Shown piece after piece: positions 13,543 through 28,110 of a stretch of 64,000 nt of DNA (the stretch's first letter is position 1; each line of letters opens with the position of its first letter). Position numbers and translations under genes: made by a program. The stretch comes from Coniochaeta sp. PMI_546 (lineage: Eukaryota > Ascomycota > Sordariomycetes > Coniochaetales > Coniochaetaceae), in the NCBI GenBank assembly GCA_021432605.1, contig MU271143.1, forward strand, positions 2,427,277 through 2,491,276. The letters run 5' to 3'. Below the pieces are notes generated by a model. It worked only from the letters and a program-made list of their open reading frames with translations, had not been told where the DNA came from and did no database searches.

Positions 13543-15685
13543 ATGCTTGGCACCCGCCTTGCACGTCAAGCAAACGGGAGTCTCATCTCCCAAAGAGCTT
13601 CTTCTATCATCCGGTCACAATACCGCCTGCCGCAAACGCGATCTCTAGTGACGAAGACGCGAAATACTGCCTCCAATCCCACATCCGAGAGCGCCTCGCG
13701 CCTCAATGCCTCGCGAACGCGGCCATGGCAACCGATATTCTTCACTTCGCCGGTGGGAGCCCGCTGGCTGTCCGGTAAACCCTTGCCGCAGCGCAGATCG
13801 AGACTGCTGAACTTCGCCTACCGCACAGCCGCGTGGTTCGGGAGCTCAGTGGCCTTCCTCGGAGCGGGCGTCATCCTCTTCTTCCTCTACGACGCGAGCA
13901 CGTACGTGGATCACGGGACGCAGTCCGACATCAGAGTCGCACAGCTGGCGCTCAACCCGCGCCGCGGTGGCCCAAAGAACCTGCCCATATGCGAGGTCTT
14001 GATCGACGACGACGACTCGCCCGAGAAACAGGCACAGAAGGAGAAGCCCAAGCTGGTCATTTTGGGCGGGGGTTGGGGCAGCGTTGCGCTGTTGAAAGAG
14101 CTGAACCCGGATGACTACCATGTCACGGTGATTTCCCCCCAGAATTACTTCTTGTTCACTCCGATGCTTCCCTCCGCCACGGTTGGGACGCTGTCGCTGA
14201 AGTCTCTGGTTGAGCCGATACGGAGGGTGCTATCGCGTGTCAAGGGGCATTTCATTCGAGCACAGGCCGAGGATGTCGACTTCTCGGCAAGGCTTGTCGA
14301 GGTCTCACAGAAGGATGCACAGGGCAAGGATGTCAGATTTTATGTGCCTTATGACAAGCTGGTGATAGCTGTTGGCTCTGTGACGAACCCCCACGGCGTC
14401 AAGGGCCTCGACAACTGTTTTTTCCTTAAGGACATCACTGATGCTCGCTTGATCCGGAACCAAGTCATCAAGAACTTGGAGCTAGCATGTTTGCCCACCA
14501 CAAGCGACGATGAGCGAAAGCGGTTGCTGTCTTTCGTTGTGAGCGGAGGCGGACCTACAGGTGTCGAGTTCGCTGCTGAGCTCTTCGACCTGCTGAACGA
14601 AGATCTGACCCTCCACTTCCCCAGGCTACTTCGGAACGAGATTTCAGTCCATCTTATTCAAAGTCGCGGCCACATTCTCAACACTTACGACGAGGCCGTG
14701 TCCAAATACGCCGAAGAGCGCTTCGCCCGCGACCAGGTCCAGGTCCTTACTAACTCCCGCGTTCAGGAAGTAAGGCCTGATGCCATCGTCTTTACCCAAG
14801 CCGATGCCAGCGGGAAGATCGTCACCAAAGAACTGCCCACAGGCTTCTGCCTCTGGTCCACAGGCGTATCTCAGACCGAGTTCTGCCAACGCCTAGCGAA
14901 GAAGCTCGGCGACTCGCAGACCAACCGCCACGCCCTCGAGACAGACACCCACCTCCGCCTCAACGGCACGCCCCTCGGCGACGTCTACGCCATCGGCGAC
15001 TGCTCCACCGTCCAGAACAACGTGGCCGACCACATCGTCACCTTCCTCCGCAGCCTGGCGTGGAAGAAGGGCAAGGACCCGGAGAACCTCGAGCTCCACT
15101 TCTCGGACTGGCGGGGCGTCGCGACCGAGGTGCGCAAGCGCTTCCCCCAGGCGGCGGGCCACCTTAAGCGGGTCGACAAGCTCTTCGCCGAGTACGACAA
15201 GGACCAGTCCGGCACGCTGGACTTTGGCGAGCTGAGGGAGCTGCTGAAGCAGATCGACAACAAGCTCACCAGCCTGCCCGCCACGGCGCAGCGGGCCCAC
15301 CAGCAGGGCCAGTACCTCGCTCACAAGTTCAACAAGCTCGCGCGCATGGCGCCCGGGCTGAAGGCCAACGAGATCATGGAGGGGGACCTGGATGCCGCGG
15401 TCTACAAGGCGTTTGAGTACCGTCACCTGGGCAGCCTGGCGTACATCGGCAACTCGGCTGTGTTTGATCTCGGAGAGGGGTGGAATGTGTCTGGTGGCCT
15501 GTGGGCGGTGTATGCCTGGCGGTGGGTGTACTTTGCTCAGAGCGTCAGTTTGAGGACGAGAGTCCTCTTGGCGATGGATTGGGCCAAGAGGGGTCTGTTT
15601 GGGAGAGGTAAGTTGATCCGTGACTCTCTGGACTAACTCTTGCATGATGATTGCTAACGAGTCGATAGATATGATGGCTTATTGA
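13543..15685 (+). CDS. nde1: External, calcium-binding alternative NADH:ubiquinone oxidoreductase, mitochondrial
   Basis: Exons 13543-15607 and 15669-15685 give 693 residues. The first in-frame ATG (MLGTRLARQ) opens a basic, Ser/Arg-rich mitochondrial presequence, followed by a hydrophobic segment near residues 102-121 (FGSSVAFLGAGVILFFLYD). The first dinucleotide-binding fold is at about residues 170-185 (LVILGGGWGSVALLKEL) and the second at about 330-345 (SFVVSGGGPTGVEFAAEL). An EF-hand near residue 547 (DKDQSGTLDFGEL) lies inside the oxidoreductase domain, as in Neurospora NDE1, so activity is expected to respond to calcium. The enzyme oxidises cytosolic NADH at the outer face of the inner membrane and reduces ubiquinone without pumping protons. 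The last exon adds only five codons, ending in GRDMMAY. Confidence 0.95.
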
Positions 15686-16031
15686 GGAGTACATCTCGAA
15701 CGAAGTAGATGAGTTGTAAATATGGGAGGGGGTTTTGCCAGCGGTATAGACGTAGTAGAGCAAGGGCGTGTCTAATGCGGTGTCGCTGTGTAGACCATAT
15801 AATGACGCTGAGACGACTTGATTTTATTCGGAAAGTTTAAGCAAGTAACGTTTGTGGCTAATAGACACATGCTGGATTTTATAAGCCTTGAAAGATGGTC
15901 TCCCATTGTGGTACAACTTCAACGGCGTGACCTTGGTGCAACGTTCGTCATAAATAGTATTGATTCCCGAGGTAACCTCTTGAAATGGTGGCGCACCTGT
16001 CAACGACGCCGCCCTCATCATTTCCTTCTTT
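15686..16031. other. Convergent 3' ends of NDE1 and NOP53
   Basis: 346 bp between two stop codons on opposite strands. It should hold both 3' untranslated regions and polyadenylation sites. No other feature is visible. Confidence 0.6.
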
Positions 16032-17424
16032 CTACTCTAGACGGAAGTCCTTATGCGTCCATTTCTCAGTAACCTTCCTGTTAGCCTTCTTCCTGAACGG
16101 AATGTTCCTCCTGGCCTCCAGCTTGCCGCGCACCAACAGACTCCTGTACCGGTCCTTGAGCAGGTTACCCTCGGGCTTCAGCAGCCTCAACGAATCCTGC
16201 AGCTCGTCCGGCAGTACGAGCTCAAGATCCTTCTCCGGCAGCCTGAACTTGCCCAGCTGCTTGCGCCTCAGCTCGGCGTCGTCGACCTCGGACTCATCGT
16301 CGCTCATCTCCAGCTTCTCGAGCGCGCGGGCACGCTCCCGCTCCACGACCTCGTCAGCGAGCTCCTCTATCCTCTTGGCCTGCTCCTCCTTCTTGCGCTG
16401 CGCCTCCTCGGCCTTCTTGCGTCGCTCCTCCTCCTTCCTGCGCTTGATCTTGTTGCGCTGCGCCTGCGTCTTGCGCTCGGGCCGCTTGGCCTTGACGGAT
16501 AGCTCCTCGCCGCCGGACTCGAGGCCCTCCCAGGCAGAGTCCTCGTCCCACTCGGACATGTCGGCCCGGGCCTCGGCCGCTTCTGCCTCGGCGGCGGAGC
16601 GGGCTGCTGCCTCAGCCTTTAGGCGATCGGCCTCGAGGGCCGCGAGGCGCTTGCGCTCTGCCTCGACGACCTTCTCTGACTCTTCGAGGAGGCGTTGCTC
16701 GTAGTCGTTGAAGGCGGGGTTGTAGCTGTACCCGCCCTTGGGCTTGGGCACGGCAGCGGGGGCTTTGCCGCTGGCTGTGAGGGGAATTGGCTTGTGGTGC
16801 AGAGTTGGGGGAGCGTTGGGCTTGGTGGGGGCCTTGATGCTGAAGTCGTCGTTTAATTTCGCGGGTTCAATCTTTGTTGCTGCGGGTGGTGCTACGGACC
16901 AGGGGTCGTAGGTCGCTTCTTCGATGTGTACCGTGGTTTCGTGGGTGCCGTCGGCGACCTTGCGTATGCGGATGAGCTCCTTCTGTGTCACGTAGGTGGT
17001 TCGCTGGCGTTTTTCGGGTAGGACACCATCAGTGACTCCATCCCCGGGCCGTTTGCGAAGGGAGACGGCTGGGACTGCTGAGCGTTGGGCGATGATCTCG
17101 TCGGCTCTGAGGTTCTTTTGCTTCTTGGGCAGTTTCTTTGATATGGCCTTGTCGCCGGCAACATCGAGTGTGAAGAGGTCTTTGGACTCCTTCTCTGCAA
17201 CAACGCCACTGCAGTAACTGTTAGTTCATGCCTGGTGGATGAACCGAGCGGTAAAAAGGCATGCATTACCCTTGAATTATTTGCTCAACACGCTCCTCGA
17301 GGCCCTTCTGGACATCTGTAACGTCGACATTCTTTCTCCATGCCTTTTTGCCCTTCCTTGACGGCTGCTTGAACTGCTGAGGGGCTTCGGGATTGTCCCC
17401 GGAGAGGGGTTTTAAGACAGGCAT
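16032..17424 (-). CDS. nop53: Ribosome biogenesis protein NOP53
   Basis: Two exons on the minus strand, 17424-17270 and 17208-16032, give 443 residues. The start MPVLKPLSGDNPEAPQQ is the first ATG; the longer open frame begins with TTG. The protein has the family pattern: a basic N-terminus (SRKGKKAWRKNVDV), a central part with DLFTLDVAGDK and KLPKKQKNLRADEI, then a long highly charged coiled-coil-like region (QRNKIKRRKEEERRKKA) and a C-terminal block GKFRLPEKDLELVLPDEL to KWTHKDFRLE. NOP53 recruits the Mtr4-exosome to pre-60S particles in the nucleolus for 27S/7S pre-rRNA processing. It is divergent to YPT6. Length fits the family. Confidence 0.93.
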
Positions 17425-18049
17425 ATTTGCAAATTGACAGTGAGGATTTTGGGAGTATGTCAAACAAGCAAGGTAGATAAGGTAGATGTTTGTATGGCTT
17501 TTCCAGGAGGACGAGCGGTGTCGACAAGTTTTGGCGGGGCGGCTTCCAAAATTTCCAGACGGATAAGACTGCCCAGCAAAACGGGAAGCTTATCGTCACG
17601 TGCCGCCAATTCGACTCTGTGGTGGAGGGTCCAGAACTCGCTGGACGCCGGAACAGGGAACAGACAGCGCGAGCCATCAATCGCCGTGCTCCGACTGACA
17701 ACGAGGCGTCGGGAAACAGTCCTTCCCCTTTTCGATTTCGGCTCACGACGAAGAAACCCGGCCGCCCAGTCACGGAGATCCCGCAGCATCCACGACAGCC
17801 AGTTTCGCCACAACGAAGAAGTTAAATCAATTCTACACTGACGATTCGACGGTTGAATCATCCAAAACGTATTGTTAATACCTCGCTGTCCTTACTGTCC
17901 AACTCCCAAGCACCGCTGTGGATCGTCTTTACTGGACCGTGCTTTCCAAATAAACATCGTCATCGTTTCCCGCACATACCGACGACGACCACCAGCGCAG
18001 CCGCACGACTGACAATATCGCGATCTCTCACACATACCATACATCCAAC
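17425..18049. promoter_or_regulatory. Shared divergent promoter NOP53/YPT6
   Basis: 625 bp between two start codons facing apart. It must contain both promoters and leaders. No specific binding site is assigned with confidence. Confidence 0.5.
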
Positions 18050-18898
<849 letters not shown>

Positions 18899-19410
18899 CC
18901 GTATGCGGCGAAGATGGATCGGAGAGGGAGACTTGTGGAGAAGTGGCGGCCTGAGATGGGAGATGTGCCTTTGGTGAAGGTCAAGAGCCTCTGGTTTGGA
19001 ACCTTGGAAAGATAGGGATCATGGGAGAGATATGACGTCCGGAGGGATCGGCCACAAGGGTCGGGCGGTCATGACGGCGTCCAGTCTAGGTTACAGCCTG
19101 GTCTCGCGATGGTTATTGCCATCGTTCATGACAGAAGATGCGGCGCTGCTCTGTTCGTCGATAGGCAGACTAGTAAGCATAGCGTTGATAGAGGGGGTTG
19201 TCCTTGTCTCGCATTAGCGTCAAGAATATATTCTTAAATAATATCAGCCAAGACACGGACGCCGCCGTAGGCTGTGCAGACTGTGAGCGGGACGAAAGCT
19301 AGAAACAGATCGCCTGGTGGTCTTCACACAGGGATACTATGCAGTATGAAGACATGAAATACAGACAAGTGACCATATATTTTGCATACTCCTGGCCCAG
19401 TGCTCTAAGA

Positions 19411-19442
<32 letters not shown>

Positions 19443-19534
19443 CCTTGGAGATACACTTTAAATCTGTAGACTAACATGCGGCGAAACGCTCAAAAGCGTG
19501 ACCTCGCCTAATAGCTCATGCTTCCGCCATCTTC
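18899..19534. other. Convergent 3' ends of YPT6 and SYO1
   Basis: 636 bp between opposing stop codons. It holds a dinucleotide microsatellite at 19411-19442 and otherwise only presumed 3' untranslated sequence. Confidence 0.55.
19411..19442. repeat. (AT)n microsatellite
   Basis: Twelve AT units at 19411-19434, then GTATATAT. A simple repeat, likely to vary in length between strains. Confidence 0.95.
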
Positions 19535-21644
19535 TTATTTCGGTGCGTTCTTCCTCTTATTATTCACAAATTTTCTCAGATCGAAAATCGCCTCGTCAGC
19601 TCTACCCCTCAGCTCGCCAAACAGCCTCTTGTCGATGCGCTTGGCCATGGTCTTGACCTTTGGCGTTATCTCGTCCAAGTGCTTGAGGAAGTCGTCCTTC
19701 CAGAAGACGGCCTTCTCACAAGCCGCGTGCTTGTCTCCATAGATGTCAACAAGCTGGTTCAGAGCCTCGATCGCGTCCGCCGCAGGAGTCCTAGGGAGTC
19801 CGGATAGGACCGTAAGGAGGAAGACACCTATTTCCCGGTTACGGTCGAGGGGTGCCGGATCACGAGCTAGCTGGCCAAGCACCCCGATGCACTTGACGCC
19901 AAGACCCTGGAAGGGATCTTGAACTTCCTCGCCCCCTGCTTCTGCTTTGGAGTTGGAAGCCCCCTGGCCCTTCGAGGCCTGGTAGAGGACCATGAACCTC
20001 CTGTGCTCGTCTCCCTTGAGTGGCGTATTGCCGCCCAAGCTTCTAGAGACCGCCCAAGCTATGCTCGTGACGACAGTAGCAAGCTTCAAATCCGCCGTAT
20101 CCGACTCAAGCACAGTAGCTACCGACTTTGACCAGATCTTCTTCGCCGCGGGGGCCCAGGCTCGATATATGCCCTGGTTCTCCTGGTTGCTGAAGTCGAA
20201 GCACGCCACAGTCCAGGCGATGTTGTTGAGCGCCGAATATGCAAGGCTCTGCACGGCAACAGCTTCGTCGCTGTCCGGAGAAATCTGAGTCCACTTGATG
20301 CACTGCGGAACCGCCAGTTGTATGAGCCTCTTGAGAGTCGGGAGGTCCTCCAAGCTCGATTCTTCGGGTACGTCGTCGTCGGCGCCCGTGACCAGTTCCA
20401 TGTCCTCTTCTAGCTCGTCTTGGTCCATTTCGTCGTCCGATTCCTCGTCGTCCTCGCCGAGTTCTTCATCATCAGCAGGCTCATCCTCACTCGCTGGGAC
20501 ATCCGGCTCGTCTTCATCCATAGGTTCGCCGTCTTCGATCCCGCCCCACTCCTCTACAATCTTCGCTCTAGGTTTCGCCTTCTTTTGCTGCTTATTCAGT
20601 CTCTCGAGAGCGCTCTGAAAGTCTGCACCTATCGAGGCAAGAACCTCAAAAGCTACTTGCAAGACTTCCGCCGGGTCTGTACCATGGTTTCCGTTCGACG
20701 CATGATTTAAGGATGTCTGCTCCAAAACCTTGACGACCGATGGCACGAGAATCGCATCGCTCGCGTCGCCGACACCAGGGCTGCCGTCTTGCCATTGTAG
20801 AGAGAAGAATACGTTGTGAAGCACTCCACAAGACAGCATCCCTCTTGATCCCCCAGAATCTTTGAGCTTTAATAGTTGGTTATAGCAGTGAGTTTCCTGG
20901 TCGTCGACGAGAGCCTGGCCAAAGTCGAGGTTCTCTTCCGAGAGTGCCATGAGCGAAGATAGAATTTCATCCAGGAGATCAACAGGTGTGGTCGTGTTTG
21001 CGATTAGGAAGAAAAGGAACCGGAGGATTGTCCGGTTGGCGACAATACTTTGTAGAATCTCATCGCGGGCAACCGAGAGAGCACCTATTAAGAACACTAG
21101 ACAGCCGGCTATATCCCATACACGGTCCTGTTGTGCTTTCGGTGTCTTTGTAAACGGCGTCTCTGCGGAAGTGAGAGCATTTACGACCTACCGAATTCAG
21201 TCAGTGCCATGTTCCTCGGTGAAATAGTCATGCATCAATAAGGAAACTCACAGCCTTGCCAGCATATTCAATGGCTGTGAGAACATCAAGCCTGAACAAG
21301 TGCACGGCGAAGTCACTCTCTTCCTCCTGGACCAGGACTCTCAAGATATTCCAACCTGCAGCCCGGCTCTCGATGCTGCTGTCGGTGAGAGTCTCGTTAA
21401 GGACAATGTGCACAATCTGCTCGCGAAGGAGCAGTTTTCTGCACTTGGGATCCTGGACGATGTTGGCAATAGCTCCTGCTGCGGCAGTGCGGTTCTTGAT
21501 GTCTGGGCTCTGCAGGTCCTTCACAACGGGCAGAATGCGAGACTCGCGAAGAGCGATCAGTTCCGGGTCTGACAGAGGCTTGACTGGCTTGGCGATAGGG
21601 TCAGATCGAGCTCCCTTCTTCCTGTTCTGTCGCGACTTCCCCAT
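19535..21644 (-). CDS. syo1: Symportin SYO1, ribosomal protein import chaperone
   Basis: Minus-strand exons 21644-21252 and 21187-19535 give 681 residues. The N-terminus MGKSRQNRKKGARSDP is a basic nuclear-targeting segment. Armadillo/HEAT repeats follow (for example ILPVVKDLQSPDIKNRTAAA and SSIESRAAGWNILRVLV). A long acidic loop (residues about 330-390, rich in Asp/Glu such as DEELGEDDEESDDEMDQDEL) lies in the middle, as in the Chaetomium protein. SYO1 carries ribosomal proteins uL18 (L5) and uL5 (L11) together into the nucleus with Kap104. The C-terminus ends in DLRKFVNNKRKNAPK. Length matches the family. It is divergent to the membrane protein gene at 22150. Confidence 0.92.
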
Positions 21645-22149
21645 TTTTTTTCTTGGATTTTATTCCCCCCGTTGTATTGAAGGTTTGGGGTGGATGTGAG
21701 GGAGCGTCGATGAAGAATATCTTGGCTCGAGATACCTGAAGATGGTCGATAAATAAAAATTCACCTTGACAGCGTGGGGTCGCTCCTTATCGGTCGCCCA
21801 CCAATCTTATCTACGGCTGCCGGGTCTGGTCTGGGGTAAAATCAAGGGGTCCTGCTGGCGCCTTTGTCAGGCTTAGCGGCCGTTAATTAGAGTTTCGATC
21901 CGCTGCAGGGTTGCGAACCACGTTTCCTTTCCTGCACGCCATTCATCTTATCTCATCTCCTTTCCGACGTCGTCGAGCTTTGGTTTTCTCTGTTCGCAAC
22001 TGCAACGCGGTAGATACGGAGGAGTCCACATTACCTCAGTTGCTTGTATACTCGGACAACGATGCTGATGTTGAGATGACGATCCACAAAGCGCTATCCT
22101 CCACGCTCTAGCTCACGAGACCAGTCCTGGTCGCAAAGAGCCCTCGATC
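21645..22149. promoter_or_regulatory. Shared divergent promoter SYO1/glycosyltransferase-like gene
   Basis: 505 bp between two start codons facing apart. Pyrimidine-rich near 21940-21990. No individual binding site is called. Confidence 0.5.
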
Positions 22150-24412
22150 ATGCGCCTGTGGGGGAGACTGAGCTCCATTTTCCTCAGCGATGAGGAACTT
22201 GGCAAGAAAGACGACGATCACAAGCCCGCTGTGCTTCCCACCATACGGTCTCAGCAGCACTGGACACCTGCTCGGCCATCCCCTCGAAAGACGCTCAAGC
22301 GCCTGGCCCTGGCAATTGTGATCGGTTTCGCCGTCTACCTGTTCATACATAACATCCCGACCGATCTACCCATACGCGACCACCGACGCCCTGTATACAC
22401 ACATGGGGATGGCGAGACAATTCATCCTTTCCAGCCGCCGTCGAAGAAGTCCAAACCGCCGCCACCCAGCCATGCTGGACACGACGCAGAGGCGCCGGTG
22501 CCGGCCTACAGCGGCCCCGTAAAGTTCATGAACCTCGCCGGATCATTACATGCTATATCGAGCACAAGAGGTGGATTCGTGATGAACAAGAACATCTTGT
22601 TTGCCGCCTCAAGCTTGAAAAGTGCCGCGGCGCTTCTTCCCATCGCATGCCAGATGGGCTCGGAGTTGAGGAACTATGTCCACTTCGCACTAATGAGCAG
22701 GAGTGAGATTGAAATAGATGAGTTAAGAGCGGTCAATGGGGTTGATGAGTCGTGTCATGTCATATTCCACGGTAAACATACCCCCATTGTCACTGTCCCC
22801 ACGTACAAAAATCAGAACCAGGATGTATGTAGCTAATAACCGCGTAGACGCCCGACCAGACTATCCAGCCATATCCACGGAGGCACGACTAGCGACTGCC
22901 GCCAGTCGTGCATTATGTATGCGAATGAGGCCCCCTCCCCCAAGTGCTGTGATGAATCTAATGCGTTACAAGTCCATATACACTCGTACATGCATCCGCA
23001 AGCTGTTATAGTTGATGCCTCGACCATCGAAAACGTGCACTTTCTCAGGGCAATAAGGATGCAAGCACGCGGCATGGGGATTCCCGTGATTGATCTCCCA
23101 CAGGACTCGCAGAAGCACTTGGCTTATATGACGAAGCTTGATAGCTCGTCGCTTGCTGGTAAGCAAACAGTGCTGCAAACACTAAATTAAAGTTCTCCAT
23201 ACTAACTCACTGCCGCAGCTTGGAATAAGTTCCACGTGGATATTCTCGTCCACGCATCCTCCGGTGCATCAGGCAGCTTGATTAGGCTCCTGAAGTCCTT
23301 AAGCGCGGCGGACTATACGTCATGCGCGGTACCGCATCTCACCATCGAGCTGCCCCACGATGTCGATGCGTCGACGCAGGAGTTCCTGAAATCTTTCCAA
23401 TGGCCGCCGGCCCATATCGATAATCCGACAAATGTCAATCAGCTCTCACTACGCCACCGGATCGCCCGGTGGAGCTTGAACGAAGAAGAGAGCTCTATCC
23501 GGTTCTTGGAATCGTTCTGGCCTGCCAGCCCTCCGGACTCGCACGTACTTGTCCTCTCACCTCAGACTGAATTGTCACCTCAGTTCTTCCATTGTGAGTT
23601 CTTTGACCCAGCTTCAAGGCTTATACAAACGGCACTAACACGCCGCAGATCTTCGGTACTCAGTACTAGAGTACAAATACTCTTCCGCCGCGCTCATGCA
23701 GGAATGGGACACACGGTTGATGGGCATAAGCCTCGACCTCCCTTTGACCCATCTCAACGACTCGATGGCTTTCAACCCCCCGACAAGGAAAGACGCCTCA
23801 CAACAACCAACCGAACACCCCGCAGCAGACGGCCCAACACCCTTCCTCTGGCAAGCACCGAACAGCAACGCGATCCTCTTCCTCGGCCAAAAGTGGGTCG
23901 AGCTCCACGGCTTCGTCTCCCGCCTGCTCGACGTCCAGCACCGCCTCCCCGCGAGTCCAGCGTCTTTTCTCTCCTCCAAGACTGTAAGCAAGAAATATCC
24001 CTCCTGGCTGGAGCACGCCCTCCGCCTGTCCCGGGCTCGCGGGTATTGGACCCTGTACCCCGGCGACGGCACGTCGGGTAATCTCGCCACCGTGCACACG
24101 GAGCTGTACAAGGCGCCGGAGGAGTACGAGGAGGAACTTGCGCTCGAGTCTGGGGAGAGAAAGGAGTCGGTGGCGGGACAGAAGACGCTTGCGACCGGGC
24201 TGGTGCTCAATGGAGGCGGCTTGCTGCCGCCCTTCCGGGAGCTGCCACTCTTGAGCTGGGATGGCAGGGTGGTGGGGTTGGAGGAGCTGGATGCTGCTGC
24301 GGCGGAGTATACGACGGAGTTCAGAGGGAGTGTGGGCGGGTGTGAGGATCTTAGGCCGCTGGATTTGCTGGCTAAGCCGTCGGCGGCGGACTTGTTTTGT
24401 GAAAGGGAATAA
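22150..24412 (+). CDS. Type II membrane protein, fungal glycosyltransferase-like
   Basis: Five exons (22150-22771, 22848-22916, 22973-23158, 23219-23593, 23649-24412) give 671 residues. A cytoplasmic tail of about 55 residues precedes one membrane span (LALAIVIGFAVYLFIHN), then a Pro/Lys-rich stem and a large lumenal domain, the layout of a Golgi glycosyltransferase. Conserved-looking blocks include GGFVMNKNILFAASSLKSAA, HSYMHPQAVIVD, DILVHASSGASGSLIRLL and SPQTELSPQFFHYLRY. The likeness is to fungal proteins annotated as glycosyltransferase 2; no donor or acceptor can be named. All four introns are GT-AG and 55-76 nt long. Function is inferred from architecture and recalled similarity. Confidence 0.8.
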
Positions 24413-26359
<1,947 letters not shown>

Positions 26360-28110
26360 AAGCCTATATCCATCTATGCATTCTTCCCAATGACCTTCCG
26401 CGGTTTAAGAAGGGGAATTGAATTCCTGCTCCTCGCCGTTTCACGTCATTATTTCGCAGTCCTACCGTCGATTCAAAGGGCCGCTTTGTCCCTTACGAGT
26501 ACTATACATAACATAGAGGAGCGACGATCATTTTCCAAGACTTATATCCCGCCTCGGCGAATAATGCACAGAGACGCCGCTGGTGGCAGTACTTTCACAA
26601 AGCCCTCCTCGAGATCTAGACTCTAGAGGCGATTCTCATCCTCAGGCATGACCGTGCTGGAGACTCCCGGGGATCTATGACAGTTTACCTCTGGAATTTC
26701 TGTGTATGTGTAATCCGAAAAAAAAAAGACCTTACACATACAGTTGGGCTGACGCAACATCGATAGTAATGGTCCTGTAACGCTCAAACACACCGTTGCC
26801 TTCTTGCAGCCAGATTGCAGATTCTCATGGGTCACTTGATTACCCCTTACAGACTGGTGAACTGGCCTCGTATTCCAACGAGAAATCATATTCGCATTTA
26901 CAACAGATATCTCATTGCTGAAAGCATAGGTGGCACTCTCAACCGAAATCACTTCCCTTATGGCATAACAAAACAACAAAATCACATCATCTATCTATTT
27001 GCATATGATTTCAGCCTGGTTCCAGGGAGGAACTAACCAAATCCTAGAAACTCCCTCTCTCGTTCGAAACGCTAGTCTAAGCGGCTGACCACCGAGAAAA
27101 CGGTACAATGTCCATCGTAAATCAGCTCTTAGGTGAGACTGAGAACGCTCTTATGGATAATGATAGAAACAGCCTTCCTTGCTAGAGTATGGAATGAAGC
27201 CACGTCCTTTTTAAAGTTGGCTTTCGACAGGTATTCTCACAGCTGGGTTCCTATCCCCGGTGTGGCCAGAATTATCTCTACTCATGTTTCAATTTGGTGA
27301 CCTACCACTTTGAAAATCCGTATATACAGGCAATTCGAATCACCGATGTTGTCCGTTGAAGGACTCAGCATTCTGTTCGAAGTAAGTCTGTTGCCTGCAA
27401 GTAATGCTTCGTCTTACATCACTCCTTTAAAGTGCTACCTACAATCGACACCACAACGGTTTGGTGATGAGTACACAGACAGGTTGATTATACTTTGCTT
27501 ACGGGTATCTACGACTTTGCAATATGACTATCAAAAGAGCTGTCTTCGGACACTGCTGGTAAAGTTATTCGACGCTGAAGTGAGACGCAAGTCTATTCTT
27601 CAAGATTTATTTTTGTTTAAATTCCGTAAATCAACTATTTGATGCTGGTGGAGTGGCCGACGCGGCAAGTAAAGCTGTGATGGGCAACAAACGGTGAGTT
27701 CATTATCGTCCAGGATGAGGGAGAATTCCCGTAACGAAAAGCGAAAATGACAACGCTATTCGGTGTCAGTCAAGCATATCTCAGGGATATATGATAGCCG
27801 GCATCCAAAATCTGTTGGAGACTCACTCATTCACATGAACCTGAGGCTCAGTTGGTAATAATCTTCCATGAAGAGCTCTACTTCTGTATATGCCACAAAT
27901 TCGTGGGTTCAAGGAGGAAGAATTTCGAATACCTGCAAGTAAAAATCACTGATACGCACTTATTCTTTACTTCACTTCCATTCACGGGATAGCACGATCC
28001 TGTCGAAAGATCTGAGAACCGCTTCACCAAGTCAAGAAAGACCTCAATCTGTGTTCATAGACTCATCAACTATCATACCAACTTGGCCACTTCCACATAT
28101 GTACAGACCC
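26360..28110. other. Intergenic, A+T-richer than neighbours
   Basis: About 1.75 kb without a supported gene. Base composition looks richer in A+T than the flanking genes and the open frames are short or motif-free. This is compatible with old, mutated sequence, but no element family could be named. Confidence 0.5.
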